Source: SAR324 cluster bacterium
GTDB lineage: Bacteria; SAR324; JACQKK01
NCBI GenBank assembly: GCA_022572825.1
Contig: JACZVE010000027.1
Location: forward strand, 1 to 14,079
DNA length: 14,079 nt
Direction of reading: 5' to 3'
Shown: positions 1 through 7,871 of the stretch, in pieces
Position numbering within the stretch: the first letter of the stretch is position 1
Layout of the letters: each line of letters opens with the position of its first letter
Notes under the pieces: model-generated
What the model was told of the DNA's origin: nothing
Seen by the model: only the letters and a program-made list of their open reading frames with translations
Databases searched by the model: none
Program-made: the position numbers and the translations under genes

Positions 1-22
1 CAAGGGGGTTGCTGCGGCTGAG

Positions 23-38
23 CGCTGGAGTTCCAGCG
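23..38. repeat. Inverted repeat upstream of the permease gene
   Basis: CGCTGGA (23-29) and its exact reverse complement TCCAGCG (32-38) are separated by only 2 bases. The spacing is too tight for a good RNA hairpin but suits a dimeric repressor site. A second, shorter dyad, ATCCG-gaa-CGGAT, lies at 77-89. Either could be an operator for the permease gene that begins at 152, or could belong to an upstream gene cut by the window edge. No regulator gene is visible here to match them. Confidence 0.2.
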
Positions 39-119
39 ATTGGCGAATGATGGCAAGCCGACGGGCGGCACAGCCCATCCGGAACGGATATCAAGCGTAT
101 TTCATGCTGCCTTTCTCAA

Positions 120-140
120 ATTGGCGGACATATTGGCGGA
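120..140. repeat. Tandem 9-bp direct repeat before the permease start
   Basis: ATTGGCGGA occurs at 120-128 and again at 132-140, a 12-bp period. The second copy runs into the purine-rich ribosome binding site of the permease gene (GGAGAGGA, 138-145). It could be a protein site overlapping the translation start or chance in a GC-rich sequence. Confidence 0.3.
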
Positions 141-151
141 GAGGATGATCG

Positions 152-1192
152 ATGACGTTGCATAGCCTGACCCTGGAACGCGTATGGCGCCAGGCCCCAC
201 GGGTGGACCGGGCGCTGTTGGCACTGCTGGCTTTATTCGCGGCGGTGGCGGCGCTGATACCGCAGCAACTGCAAGCGAGCTTGGTCTTCACCGTGACAAG
301 CCTGGTGGGCATCGCACCCTATCTGGTCGCCTCGGTGGGACTGGCGGCCTACCTGAAGGCCGCCGGGGCCGATCATCTGATCGCCCGCGTGTTCTCCGGC
401 AATCCCTATGCGATGATCGTCACCGCCTCGCTCTTCGGGGCGCTGTCGCCGTTCTGCTCCTGTGGCGTGATCCCGCTCATCGCGGCCCTGCTCACCATGG
501 GCGTGCCCATCGCTCCGGTCATGGCGTTCTGGCTCTCCTCGCCCGTGATGGATCCGGGCATGTTCCTGCTCACGGCCGGCGCAATCGGATGGGGCTTTGC
601 GATCGCCAAGACCCTTGCCGCATTCGGCATGGGCCTGTTGGGAGGCCTGAGCACCCTGGGCGCGTTGCGGTTGCGCCTGTTCGCCCAGCCTCTGCGCGAG
701 GGTGTCGGCGATGGCGGCTGCGCGGCCGCGCCCCTGCGCAGCCCCGCCGAAACGCGGTGGCGCTTTTGGCGCGAGCCTGCGCGCCGCGGGGTGTTCATGG
801 GCACCGCGGGGGAAACGGCCGTATTTCTCGCCAAGTGGCTGGCTCTGGCCTTCGCGCTGGAAAGCCTGATGGTCGCCTATCTGCCCGCGGAGGCGGTGGG
901 CACCTGGCTGGGCGGGAACAGCGTGTGGGCGATCCCCCTTTCCGTGGCGGTGGGCGTGCCGGCATATCTCAACGGCTATGCCGCCGTGCCGGTGGTGGCG
1001 GGCCTGATGGAAACGGGGATGGCGCCCGGCGCGGCCTTGGCGTTCATGACGGCCGGCGCGGTGACCAGCATTCCGGCCGCGGTGGCCGTGATTGCCCTGG
1101 TGCGGCGCGCGGTGTTCTTGTGGTACGTGATGCTGGCCCTGACAGGCTCGGCTTTGGTCGGCGTCCTTTACGAGCTGGCGCTTTCCTGGTAA
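152..1192 (+). CDS. ArsP/UPF0718-family membrane permease
   Basis: A 346-residue integral membrane protein of the permease family once called DUF318 or UPF0718, which includes ArsP exporters of trivalent organoarsenicals. The family signature is clear: a hydrophobic stretch ending in SPFCSCGVIPL (residues 99-109, Cys102 and Cys104), then MAFWLSSPVMDPG (124-136). A second half of similar hydrophobic character follows a charged cytoplasmic loop at about residues 180-210, consistent with two transmembrane bundles. The start is the ATG at 152, with GGAGAGGA 6 bases upstream. An upstream ATG at 145 stops almost at once. An MFS transporter gene follows 216 bp downstream on the same strand. The substrate cannot be set from sequence: no arsR, arsC or arsenic methyltransferase gene is visible, so arsenic export is possible but unproven. 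The Cys pair suggests a thiophilic metal or metalloid. Confidence 0.85.
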   Translation: MTLHSLTLERVWRQAPRVDRALLALLALFAAVAALIPQQLQASLVFTVTSLVGIAPYLVASVGLAAYLKAAGADHLIARVFSGNPYAMIVTASLFGALSPFCSCGVIPLIAALLTMGVPIAPVMAFWLSSPVMDPGMFLLTAGAIGWGFAIAKTLAAFGMGLLGGLSTLGALRLRLFAQPLREGVGDGGCAAAPLRSPAETRWRFWREPARRGVFMGTAGETAVFLAKWLALAFALESLMVAYLPAEAVGTWLGGNSVWAIPLSVAVGVPAYLNGYAAVPVVAGLMETGMAPGAALAFMTAGAVTSIPAAVAVIALVRRAVFLWYVMLALTGSALVGVLYELALSW

Positions 1193-1408
1193 GTGTCCAG
1201 GGACAGCCGGCGTCAGCCCCGGCAGCGAAGCTTTCACCCCCCGGGACCACGATCCAATTGCGACGCAGACGCCCTTTGCCTTGCCGCCGGATTGCCCAGG
1301 CGGCGCCTGGCGAGAGTGTTACGTGCGCCTGCGCCGGCTTCCCGGGGATAGTGCTCGGCACCGGGGCGCCGGCCAGCGGCCCACGCACCGCGCGGGACAT
1401 CTGAACGC

Positions 1409-2623
1409 GTGCGGCCGGCCTACCTGATCGCCGCCATGTGCCTGGCGGAAATCCTCGGCATACTGGGGTTCTTCGCCTTTCCGGCCCTGCTGCCCACCTT
1501 TATCGAACAGTGGCACCTCACCAACACGGAGGCCGGCTGGATCAACGCGGTCTTTTTCCTCGGGTACATGCTGGCCGTACCGGTGCTGGTAAGCCTGACG
1601 GACCGGGTCGATCCCCGCCGCATCTACCTCATCTCCATGGCGCTGACCGCGCTGGCGATCGTCGGGTTTCCCCTCCTCGTCGGAGGGCTCTGGACGGCGC
1701 TGGCCCTGCGCGCCCTGGCCGGCGTCGGGATGGCCGGCACCTATATGCCGGGCCTAAAAGCGCTCAGCGACCTCATCGAAGGGCCCGTGCAGTCCCGTGC
1801 GATCGCGTTTTACACCTCCTCCTTCGGAATCGGTTCCAGCCTGTCCTTCTACCTGTCGGGAAAGATCGCCGCCTGGCAGGACTGGCAAACGGCGTTCCTG
1901 CTGCTCAGCTTGGGGCCCGTGCTGGCGCTGGTATGGGTCTGGAGGGTGCTGCCGGCCAAGCGCCCGGTGCCGCCCGCCCGCCCCAGCGCGCGGTGGCAGG
2001 ATTTCACCACAGTGCTGCGCAACCGCCGCGCCATGGGCTACACGTTGGCCTACGCGGTACACAACTTCGAGCTGTTCGGGCTACGCTCCTGGATCGTCGT
2101 ATTTCTCACCTTCAACTCGCAGTTTCAGTCCCCCGGCGGCGTGACCATCGCTCCGACAACCTTCGCCGCGCTGGTGACGCTGCTGTCGCTGCCCTCCAGC
2201 GTAACGGGAAACGAGTTGGCGGTCCGTTTCGGCCGGCGCCGCGTCGTATGCGCCATCATGACGGTATCGGCCTTGCTGGCTGTTGTGTTGGGATTTACCG
2301 CGAGCCTGCCATTTGCCGTCGTAGCCACGCTTTGCATCATCTACGGCGTTGCCGTGATGGCCGATTCCTCCCCCATCACTGCCGGAACGGTGGCCGAGGC
2401 CACCCCCGGCCTGCGCGGGACCACCATGGCCGTACACGCCTGCGTGGGCTTTCTGGGATCATTTCTGGGTCCGCTGGCTTTCGGCGTGGTGCTGGACCTG
2501 GCCGGCGGCCGGGAGCAGGTCATGTCCTGGGGGCTGGCGTTCGCCACCATGGGGGCGGCGGTCGCCCTGGGGCCCGTGTTCGTGCTGATGTTGAACCCGG
2601 GTCGGCAGAGCCCGGCGGACTGA
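1409..2623 (+). CDS. Major facilitator superfamily transporter
   Basis: A 404-residue polytopic membrane protein with the pattern of 12 transmembrane helices. The MFS motif A loop between helices 2 and 3 appears as LTDRVDPRRIY, after AGWINAVFFLGYMLAVP. A second, weaker copy in the C-terminal half is VRFGRRRVV. A basic central loop rich in Pro and Arg (about residues 183-205) joins the two six-helix halves. I read the start as GTG at 1409. An ATG at 1436 (tenth codon) is an alternative and would leave helix 1 nearly intact; neither has a strong ribosome binding site. The substrate is not evident, but proton-driven export or uptake of a small molecule is the family norm. It converges with the lipoprotein gene, whose stop lies 66 bp beyond. 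The intervening DNA holds only a weak GC-rich dyad with no T-run. Confidence 0.85.
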   Translation: MRPAYLIAAMCLAEILGILGFFAFPALLPTFIEQWHLTNTEAGWINAVFFLGYMLAVPVLVSLTDRVDPRRIYLISMALTALAIVGFPLLVGGLWTALALRALAGVGMAGTYMPGLKALSDLIEGPVQSRAIAFYTSSFGIGSSLSFYLSGKIAAWQDWQTAFLLLSLGPVLALVWVWRVLPAKRPVPPARPSARWQDFTTVLRNRRAMGYTLAYAVHNFELFGLRSWIVVFLTFNSQFQSPGGVTIAPTTFAALVTLLSLPSSVTGNELAVRFGRRRVVCAIMTVSALLAVVLGFTASLPFAVVATLCIIYGVAVMADSSPITAGTVAEATPGLRGTTMAVHACVGFLGSFLGPLAFGVVLDLAGGREQVMSWGLAFATMGAAVALGPVFVLMLNPGRQSPAD

Positions 2624-2689
2624 TCCGCGGCCGCCTGCCGGGAAGAGCCTGGCGGGATTAATCCATCTGGCCGCCAATGTCGCGCACAC

Positions 2690-3079
2690 TCACGGGCGGG
2701 TGGCCTCGACGGGTATCCAGCCCTTCTGGTTCCTTCCGAAGCGCACCTGTACCCAGTCGCCCTCCTTTTCCACCACGCTCAGCGTGTCGTTGCCGAAGGC
2801 CAGCGCGATCGCTCTGGCGTTCTGGCTGGGGGCGCTGCGGATTTGCGTCCAGCTCTTGCGGATTTCCACCGTATCACCCGTTGGCATGCGCCGCGTTCGC
2901 TGCCGTTCGGCGGCGGGCGGTTCATCGGTTTTGGCGCTCCCCTCGCGCGTAGCCGTCGTCCGCTCCGGTCCCGCCTCCTCCTCCGCGCCACTCAAGGAGG
3001 CACAGCCAGCCAGGGCAAAGGTCAGTGCAATCAGCAGGGCTGAAAAGAGTAGTGTGCTTGCTGTCTTATGTCCATTCAT
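2690..3079 (-). CDS. SH3-domain lipoprotein
   Basis: A predicted 129-residue lipoprotein. The N-terminus has His4 and Lys5, a hydrophobic core at residues 10-24 and a lipobox LAGC with the lipidated Cys at 26, so it should be membrane-anchored. The residue after Cys is Ala, which favours transport to the outer membrane. Residues 30-68 are a charged, probably flexible linker. Residues 71-125 match a bacterial SH3-like domain: an IRSAPSQNA element (RxxPs), then a GDWVQVRF strand and the closing KGWIP. Such domains often bind peptidoglycan or partner proteins. The reading frame stays open upstream to 3343, but that extension has no signal character, and the ATG at 3079 places the signal peptide correctly. 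The ribosome binding site is weak. There is no obvious operon partner: rsmA ends 505 bp upstream. Confidence 0.75.
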   Translation of the reverse strand: MNGHKTASTLLFSALLIALTFALAGCASLSGAEEEAGPERTTATREGSAKTDEPPAAERQRTRRMPTGDTVEIRKSWTQIRSAPSQNARAIALAFGNDTLSVVEKEGDWVQVRFGRNQKGWIPVEATRP

Positions 3080-3584
3080 TGCAGTTCCGATCGCATTGGT
3101 TGAGGCGTTGACATCGCGCTGCTCCGCACCACCCGCGCGGAAGGGCACCGTGCCCCCCGCCCGTCCACGAACGCCGGTTCGCGCCGCATCCCCGCCGCCT
3201 CTGCTTGTTGCGCACTCCCACGCGGAATGCCAACGCACAGGATCAGGCCCTGCGCACCCTCGGTGTTGGAATTGCGGTGCTGATTCATCGTACCCGATTT
3301 CAACGCTATTCGGACAACACAGGGCAAACTCTATGTTACCCATCGGCCGGATCCTGGCTGCAGAGCCGGGCTTCCCACGCTCGTGTCAGGGCGGGGAGCG
3401 CTGCGCACAGGACTCGCAGGATCGCGCCGTCGACGAGGGCGGTGCAAATTGAGCGCCAAACCGTGCCGTGCCGAAGCCGTGCCTGCCGGCGGCAGCGATT
3501 CACCGCCGCGACGGGCTCTCCGACCGGGTGTGGTCCCGGCCGCCGCCGCGGACAGGGACCCGCCGACCGGCCGTGGACGGGAGT
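3080..3584. other. 505-bp gap with no recognisable gene
   Basis: This lies between the stop of rsmA and the start of the lipoprotein gene, both on the minus strand. Several frames stay open across it on both strands, but the peptides are rich in Arg, Pro and Ala, have no domain character, and run into neighbouring genes in the wrong frame. About 3280-3340 is more AT-rich. On the minus strand it holds TTGTCC and TACGAT 19 bases apart, a poor candidate promoter for the lipoprotein gene that would leave a leader of about 200 bases. A short dyad CTGCC-ggc-GGCAG lies at 3483-3495. I see no RNA gene. Confidence 0.5.
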
Positions 3585-4385
3585 TCACGGTCCGCCTTGG
3601 GCACATTCCAGCGCCCGGAATACCTGGAGATGCTCCTCGGGCGTGAGATCTTCCGCCCGGCGGTTGCCGATCAAGGTTTGCACCGCCGTCCATCGTGCGG
3701 GAGGCAAACGCGCCGCGGCAGCGCGCAGCCCGCTGGCCATCAGCTTGCGGCGCCGGGTGAACAGACCTTTGACGTGCTCGAAAAAGCGTGCCTCCTCGGC
3801 GGCCGTCAGCACCAGCGGCCGGGGTTTTAGCTCGATAACCGCCGAATGCACCTTGGGCGGCGGCCGGAAAGCCGAAGGCGGCACGCGCTGCAGCAGACGT
3901 ACAGCGAAGGCGTGCTGAATCGCGATGCTCAGCGAGCCGTAGCGCTTTCCGGCCTCGGGTGCTGCGGCGATGCGCTCCGCCACCTCCGCCTGCACCATCA
4001 GAATCAGGCGCGAGAAGTGCCCCCGGCAGGCCGCCAGGCGGAACAGCAGTGGTGTGGAGAGATAGTAGGGCAGATTGGCGACGATCGCGTAGGGTGCATC
4101 GGCGCCGAACAGCCGCGCGGGGGAAAGGTCAAGTTTCAGGATATCCGCCTGCACGATGCGCAGCCGCGGATGATCGCTCCAGCGGTCGGTCAGTGCCGCA
4201 ATCAGCGCCGGGTCCAGCTCCACGGCCACCAGGCGCGCGCCGCGCGCAAGCAGCCGCTCGGTGAGCGCCCCCATACCGGGACCGATCTCCAGCACCGCCT
4301 CGCCCACGCCCGGCTGGGCCGCGGCCACAATGCCATCCAGAACGGCGGCGCTGCGCAGGAAATGCTGTCCAAGCTTCCGGCCCAT
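3585..4385 (-). CDS. rsmA: 16S rRNA (adenine1518-N6/adenine1519-N6)-dimethyltransferase
   Basis: RsmA (KsgA) uses S-adenosylmethionine to dimethylate two adjacent adenosines in the 3'-terminal helix of 16S rRNA during small-subunit assembly. At 266 residues it matches the usual length (about 270). The landmarks are in order: GQHFL (6-10), SAM motif I LEIGPGMGALT (32-42), the acidic VELDP (55-59), QADIL (79-83), catalytic NLPYY (104-108), then the C-terminal FxPxPKV-type segment FRPPPKVHSAV and the LFTRRRKL helix. I chose the ATG at 4385 because it puts GQHFL near the N-terminus as in the family. An ATG at 4463 would add 26 residues unlike known N-termini. The Shine-Dalgarno is poor for both, which suggests translation linked to the upstream FkbM-like gene 86 bp away. 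The common neighbours pdxA, surA and apaG are absent. Confidence 0.95.
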   Translation of the reverse strand: MGRKLGQHFLRSAAVLDGIVAAAQPGVGEAVLEIGPGMGALTERLLARGARLVAVELDPALIAALTDRWSDHPRLRIVQADILKLDLSPARLFGADAPYAIVANLPYYLSTPLLFRLAACRGHFSRLILMVQAEVAERIAAAPEAGKRYGSLSIAIQHAFAVRLLQRVPPSAFRPPPKVHSAVIELKPRPLVLTAAEEARFFEHVKGLFTRRRKLMASGLRAAAARLPPARWTAVQTLIGNRRAEDLTPEEHLQVFRALECAQGGP

Positions 4386-4471
4386 GGAACCCGATCGGCG
4401 GAGGCGGCTCAATCCCCGCTCCGTCCCGATGCGCTGCAGGATCGCGTCGCCCGGCCTCCGCATTGGAAGGG

Positions 4472-5380
4472 TTACACGGAGACAAAGTCCAGGTGCTGAA
4501 TGGCCGCGAACTGCCGGGCGTGCGGGATAATCCTGTTCTGCGCTGTGTTTTCCCTGAATCCCTCCGCCAAGGGTAAGGGCGGCAGAACCGCGGGCGCAAC
4601 GTGCTCGCCAATGAAAAAAGCGTTTACGCCCGAGGAATTGCACCCGACGAAGCGATAGTTCTTCTCAATTCCCAGCTTGACCAGGGCGGCCAGTGAAGCC
4701 CCGTAATACAGACCCGACGAGTGATGGTCCCAGCGTGAAAAGTTATCTTGATAGGGGACGGTTAACGACCGCTCCGGCCCGAAGGCGGCATTGTACTCCA
4801 CCACCACGATGCGCGGCTCAATTTGCGAAATCTCCTTCCAGATCCACCAGTCCATCCCGTCGATATCCAGGGAAAACAGGTCGACGTTACGGACGCCATG
4901 GGCGGCGAGCAGTTCGTTGACGTTATCCCGCGTTACGTGGGCGTCGATGACGACGATATCCCGGTTGTGCGTGGCGGGATCCCACTGATAGTGTTGTCGG
5001 GCCAGCGCCGCGTAGCCCGGGCCGCCCTCCACGAACCAGCCGTCCCAGAAGAGGTGCTTGGCCAGATTGGCGCCATTGCACTCCCAGCCGTCCTGGATGC
5101 CGATTTCCAGAAAGCGGCGGTGTTCCCAGCCCACGACGGCCAACAGAAATACGATGATTCCGTCTTCCCCGTTCTGCGAGAATACCTTGAACTCGGTGTC
5201 CTCCAGCCGGGGCAGCGGCTCGTCCCTGCGCAGCATGTCCTGGTAGGCCTGCATCCGCTGGCGCAACAGAAGCTGCCGGGTGCCCGTCAGCTTGGGTTCT
5301 ACGCTGCGGAATAGCTCCCGGCGCAGGCGATACATCCACTTTCTGCGCAGAGCCTTCCAACGCAACTGCAATCGGTTCAT
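4472..5380 (-). CDS. FkbM-like SAM-dependent methyltransferase-fold protein
   Basis: A soluble protein of 302 residues. After a very basic N-terminus (MNRLQLRWKALRRKW), the motifs FSQNGEDGI (67-75), FLEIGIQDG (90-98), a WFVEGGP strand (115-121) and LFSLDIDGMDWW (168-179) line up with a Rossmann-fold methyltransferase. This is the variant of the FkbM group often found among glycan- and surface-modification genes. FLEIGIQDG is the position of the SAM-binding loop, and the SLDIDG acidic residues follow where FkbM proteins have theirs. The frame is open back to 5485, but I prefer the ATG at 5380: the upstream residues look like translated leader and neither site has a convincing ribosome binding site. 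It is followed 86 bp later by rsmA, and the pair may be co-transcribed. Glycan O-methylation would be the family guess; the real substrate is unknown. Confidence 0.7.
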   Translation of the reverse strand: MNRLQLRWKALRRKWMYRLRRELFRSVEPKLTGTRQLLLRQRMQAYQDMLRRDEPLPRLEDTEFKVFSQNGEDGIIVFLLAVVGWEHRRFLEIGIQDGWECNGANLAKHLFWDGWFVEGGPGYAALARQHYQWDPATHNRDIVVIDAHVTRDNVNELLAAHGVRNVDLFSLDIDGMDWWIWKEISQIEPRIVVVEYNAAFGPERSLTVPYQDNFSRWDHHSSGLYYGASLAALVKLGIEKNYRFVGCNSSGVNAFFIGEHVAPAVLPPLPLAEGFRENTAQNRIIPHARQFAAIQHLDFVSV

Positions 5381-5759
5381 TTCGGATTGCCAGCCCTGGA
5401 ATTGCAGGCCAACGGATCGGGATACGCCCCGCGCAGTGCGCGGTTTCTCCCTACATAGGCCAACTTCCGTCAACAAGCCAGCCATTCACGTCGGTTCCCG
5501 GTGGATGTACGGCGCGTCAGCCGTAAGAGGCGGCTTCGCGCGCATGGCGGGCGGTCGTGAGGGCACGTCTGGCCCTTGCGATTTGCATCCGGGTAATGCT
5601 GTGTTACACATTCGCAATATCGAAAGGATCAGGAGAGCAAGCGGACAGCCAACGCTGGCGTCAGGGCGCGAGGCCGTTCGCCGCTTCGCCCCTTCTCGGC
5701 ATTTCCCGCAGCGGGAGGCGCACATTCCGGAGGAGCGCACCCCAACTGGAGCATTTGCC
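5381..5759. other. Divergent intergenic region, FkbM-like gene and aminotransferase
   Basis: A 379-bp spacer from which two genes diverge. The long plus-strand frame that enters the aminotransferase is open through it, but the residues lack domain character and the aminotransferase family starts near 5760. Promoters for both genes should lie here. The best plus-strand candidate is TTGCGA (5576-5581) with a poor -10, and I see nothing convincing on the minus strand. The main visible signal is the palindrome at 5600-5610. Confidence 0.5.
5600..5610. promoter_or_regulatory. Perfect 11-bp palindrome TGTGTTACACA
   Basis: TGTGT-T-ACACA sits in the spacer before the aminotransferase gene, about 150 bp from its start codon and close to a weak -35-like TTGCGA. 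The symmetric TGT...ACA form is shared by many dimeric regulator sites, including GntR-type. Which regulator would bind is unknown, and a short palindrome can occur by chance. Confidence 0.25.
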
Positions 5760-7097
5760 ATGACCTCGGACTTCATTTCCACCTTTGAGCAGAAGACACC
5801 CGGTTCCAAACGGTTGAACGAGGTCGCCTGCCAGGTCACACCCGGCGGCATCAGCCACGACAGCCGCTACCACGCGCCCTATCCGCTTTACGTGACGCGG
5901 GCCAAGGGCTCCAAAGTGTGGGATGTGGACGGCAATGCCTATCACGATCTGTGGATGGCGCACTATGACGCCATTTTGGGCCATGCGCCTCCCATGGTGG
6001 TCGATCGCCTCAAAGAGGCAATGGAAGACGGGCTGCACATCGGCATGGCCATGGAGCACGAGGTGGCGCTGGCGCAGAAGGTGGTCGAAGTGCTTCCCTG
6101 CGCGCAGCAGGTGCGGTTTTGCGCCTCGGGCACGGAAGCGACCATGTACGCGGTGCGGCTGGCGCGGGGTTTCACGGGGCGCAACGTGATCCTGAAGATC
6201 GTGGGAGGCTGGCACGGCGCCAATACGGACCTGATGATCGATGTGCGGCCCCCCGAGTATATCGGCCCGGAAGGTGCCGGCCTGCCGCCCGATCTCAACA
6301 GCTACACCCGCTCGGTGCAGCTCAACGACATCGAGGACACGGCCAAGGCCATCCGGGAGGCGGGGGACGACTTTGCCGGCATCATCCTGGAAGTGGCGAT
6401 GGGTGCGGGCGGGTTCATCGTTGCGGAACCGGATTATCTCAGCTTCCTGCGCGAAGAGACGACCAAGCGCGGTGCGGTGCTCATCTTCGACGAGGTCATC
6501 ACGGGGTTTCGGCTGGCCTTGGGCGGGGCCCAGGAATACGTGGGCGTCACACCCGACCTGACAACCCTGGGCAAGATTCTGGGAGGCGGCATGCCGGTGG
6601 GCGCCATCGCCGGGCGGGCCGACGTCATGGAGATCAGCGCGGTCACCCCCAAGCGCTCCAAACGGGAAAAGGTGCTGATCGGAGGCGGCACGTACTCGTG
6701 CAACCCGTTGACCATGATCGCCGGCGCGATGACCCTGAATATCCTCCAGTCCCGCAAGAATGAGATCTATCCCGCGCTGGCGGAGACGAATCAGCGCATG
6801 TGCGATGGCATTCGCGGCGTCTTTGCCGATGTGGCATTGCCCGTGCTGGTGAACCAGGTGGGCTCGCTGATGGAAGTGCACTTTCTCAAAGAGGAAGGGC
6901 TGCCGGTGCGCTCCATGGCAGACGTGGTCAATAATACTTACAAAGACAAACAGGCCGAGTACGCCACGCGGATGCGAAACCACGGCGTGTTCCTGCTGCA
7001 CGGCGGGGGACTCTCCGTGGAGCACACGGAGACCGATATCCAGGGCATCGTCAATGCCCATCGAGCCGTGGCCCAGGAGATGGCCGAGGGCAACTGA
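5760..7097 (+). CDS. Class III PLP aminotransferase, glutamate-1-semialdehyde aminomutase-like
   Basis: A 445-residue fold-type I pyridoxal-phosphate enzyme. SGTEAT (123-128) forms the phosphate-binding turn. DEVITGFR (244-251) carries the Asp that contacts the pyridine nitrogen. TLGKILGGGMPVGA (269-282) holds the Schiff-base Lys272. The overall plan and the C-terminal LLHGGGLSVEHTETDI resemble HemL, which turns glutamate-1-semialdehyde into 5-aminolevulinate. However, the segment after the phosphate turn reads GGWHGANTDLMID (149-161) where HemL has a YHGHAD-type motif, and a longer insertion follows. I therefore call it a HemL paralogue or another amino-group transferase rather than HemL. 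The start is the ATG at 5760 with GGAG at 5748-5751; upstream in-frame residues are leader. No haem gene is adjacent. The next gene, an Fe-S carrier, is 223 bp away behind its own likely promoter. Confidence 0.85.
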   Translation: MTSDFISTFEQKTPGSKRLNEVACQVTPGGISHDSRYHAPYPLYVTRAKGSKVWDVDGNAYHDLWMAHYDAILGHAPPMVVDRLKEAMEDGLHIGMAMEHEVALAQKVVEVLPCAQQVRFCASGTEATMYAVRLARGFTGRNVILKIVGGWHGANTDLMIDVRPPEYIGPEGAGLPPDLNSYTRSVQLNDIEDTAKAIREAGDDFAGIILEVAMGAGGFIVAEPDYLSFLREETTKRGAVLIFDEVITGFRLALGGAQEYVGVTPDLTTLGKILGGGMPVGAIAGRADVMEISAVTPKRSKREKVLIGGGTYSCNPLTMIAGAMTLNILQSRKNEIYPALAETNQRMCDGIRGVFADVALPVLVNQVGSLMEVHFLKEEGLPVRSMADVVNNTYKDKQAEYATRMRNHGVFLLHGGGLSVEHTETDIQGIVNAHRAVAQEMAEGN

Positions 7098-7187
7098 ACG
7101 GGGCGCCTCCGGTCGCACACCGGTCAGCGGGGCCTGCGCACCTGTACCGGGGTCCCGCCTCGCGGCGTTCGCGGGCGGCGGAGTGAC

Positions 7188-7217
7188 TTGCGGGATGCAG
7201 CAACATGGCGATACAAT
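7188..7217 (+). promoter_or_regulatory. Candidate sigma-70 promoter for the Fe-S carrier gene
   Basis: TTGCGG (7188-7193) and TACAAT (7212-7217) are 18 bases apart. The -10 differs from consensus at one position and the -35 at two. Transcription would begin near 7224, giving a leader of about 100 bases before the ATG at 7321. I see no IscR-type site. This supports separate transcription of the A-type carrier gene from the aminotransferase gene. Confidence 0.5.
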
Positions 7218-7320
7218 GATTGCATACAGAGCGAGGCACGGCGCGATTCAGTGCGTGGCGTCCATGACGGGCATCAGGGCCCGATCGCGCGCGGTGCATT
7301 GATTGGGGGCAGGACGTTCC

Positions 7321-7713
7321 ATGAGCGATAAAGGCATGGTCCAGGATTACGAGATAACGTTGACGGAGAAGGCCGCACGGGTGGTGCGGGAGACCTTCGA
7401 GGCGGAAGACGTCGACGCGGAGCAGTCCTATCTCCGTGTGGGCGCACATCCCGGCGGATGCTCCGGCTACAAGTTCGATATGGACTACGCGGAGGGCAGC
7501 CAGATCACCGAAGACGACCGGGTGTTTGTCAGCAACGGCATCAAGGTGGTGGTGGATAAGGGGTGCCTGGAAGAAGTGCTGGGCTCCATCGAGATCGACT
7601 ATCAGTCCGGCAATCCGGTGGAAAGCGGATTCAAGTTCCGCCAGCTGATCAACGGCGCCCTCTGCGGGTGCGGCGAGTCCTTCACGCCCATCAAACAGCA
7701 ACGCCAGCGCTGA
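7321..7713 (+). CDS. A-type iron-sulfur carrier protein (IscA/ErpA family)
   Basis: A 130-residue protein of the HesB/IscA family, which holds and passes on iron-sulfur clusters to apoproteins in the cytoplasm. The three conserved cysteines are all present: Cys47 in GGCSGYKFDM (45-54), and Cys115 and Cys117 in CGCGESF (115-121). It has about 20 more residues than E. coli IscA, from a short N-terminal extension and a basic C-terminal tail (KQQRQR). The usual NPN-type segment before the last Cys pair is replaced by RQLINGAL. I start it at the ATG at 7321, with AGGA at 7311-7314; a TTG at 7303 would need a less natural start. No iscS, iscU or suf gene is in the window, so it may be an accessory carrier such as ErpA or a diverged paralogue. 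A likely promoter lies at 7188-7217. Confidence 0.9.
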   Translation: MSDKGMVQDYEITLTEKAARVVRETFEAEDVDAEQSYLRVGAHPGGCSGYKFDMDYAEGSQITEDDRVFVSNGIKVVVDKGCLEEVLGSIEIDYQSGNPVESGFKFRQLINGALCGCGESFTPIKQQRQR

Positions 7714-7871
7714 GCGCGCTTCGATAGTCTGACGCGCAGTACGCTGACGAAATTCTAGCCGCGGCAACCCGGCTGTCCCTCAGCGCCGGTGCGGCCGTGG
7801 CGGCAATGCCCTTCCTTTCGGCCCAGCGAACCTCCCCAAGCGGTAAGTTGACATTTCCCTGACTGCGGTCG

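Noticed and set aside
2..148. C-terminal end of an upstream gene (a frame open from the window edge to a stop 3 bases before the permease ATG)
   Set aside because: The 48 residues have no recognisable character, and other frames are also open over much of the stretch. It could be real, but the window cannot show it.
3205..3918. A 237-residue plus-strand open frame crossing the gap and the 3' part of rsmA
   Set aside because: It is Arg/Ser/Pro-rich with no domain, and it overlaps antisense to the conserved rsmA end.
5661..7118. A 485-residue minus-strand open frame opposite the aminotransferase
   Set aside because: Its composition is rich in His, Gln and Arg, with no motif. The plus-strand frame encodes a full PLP enzyme.
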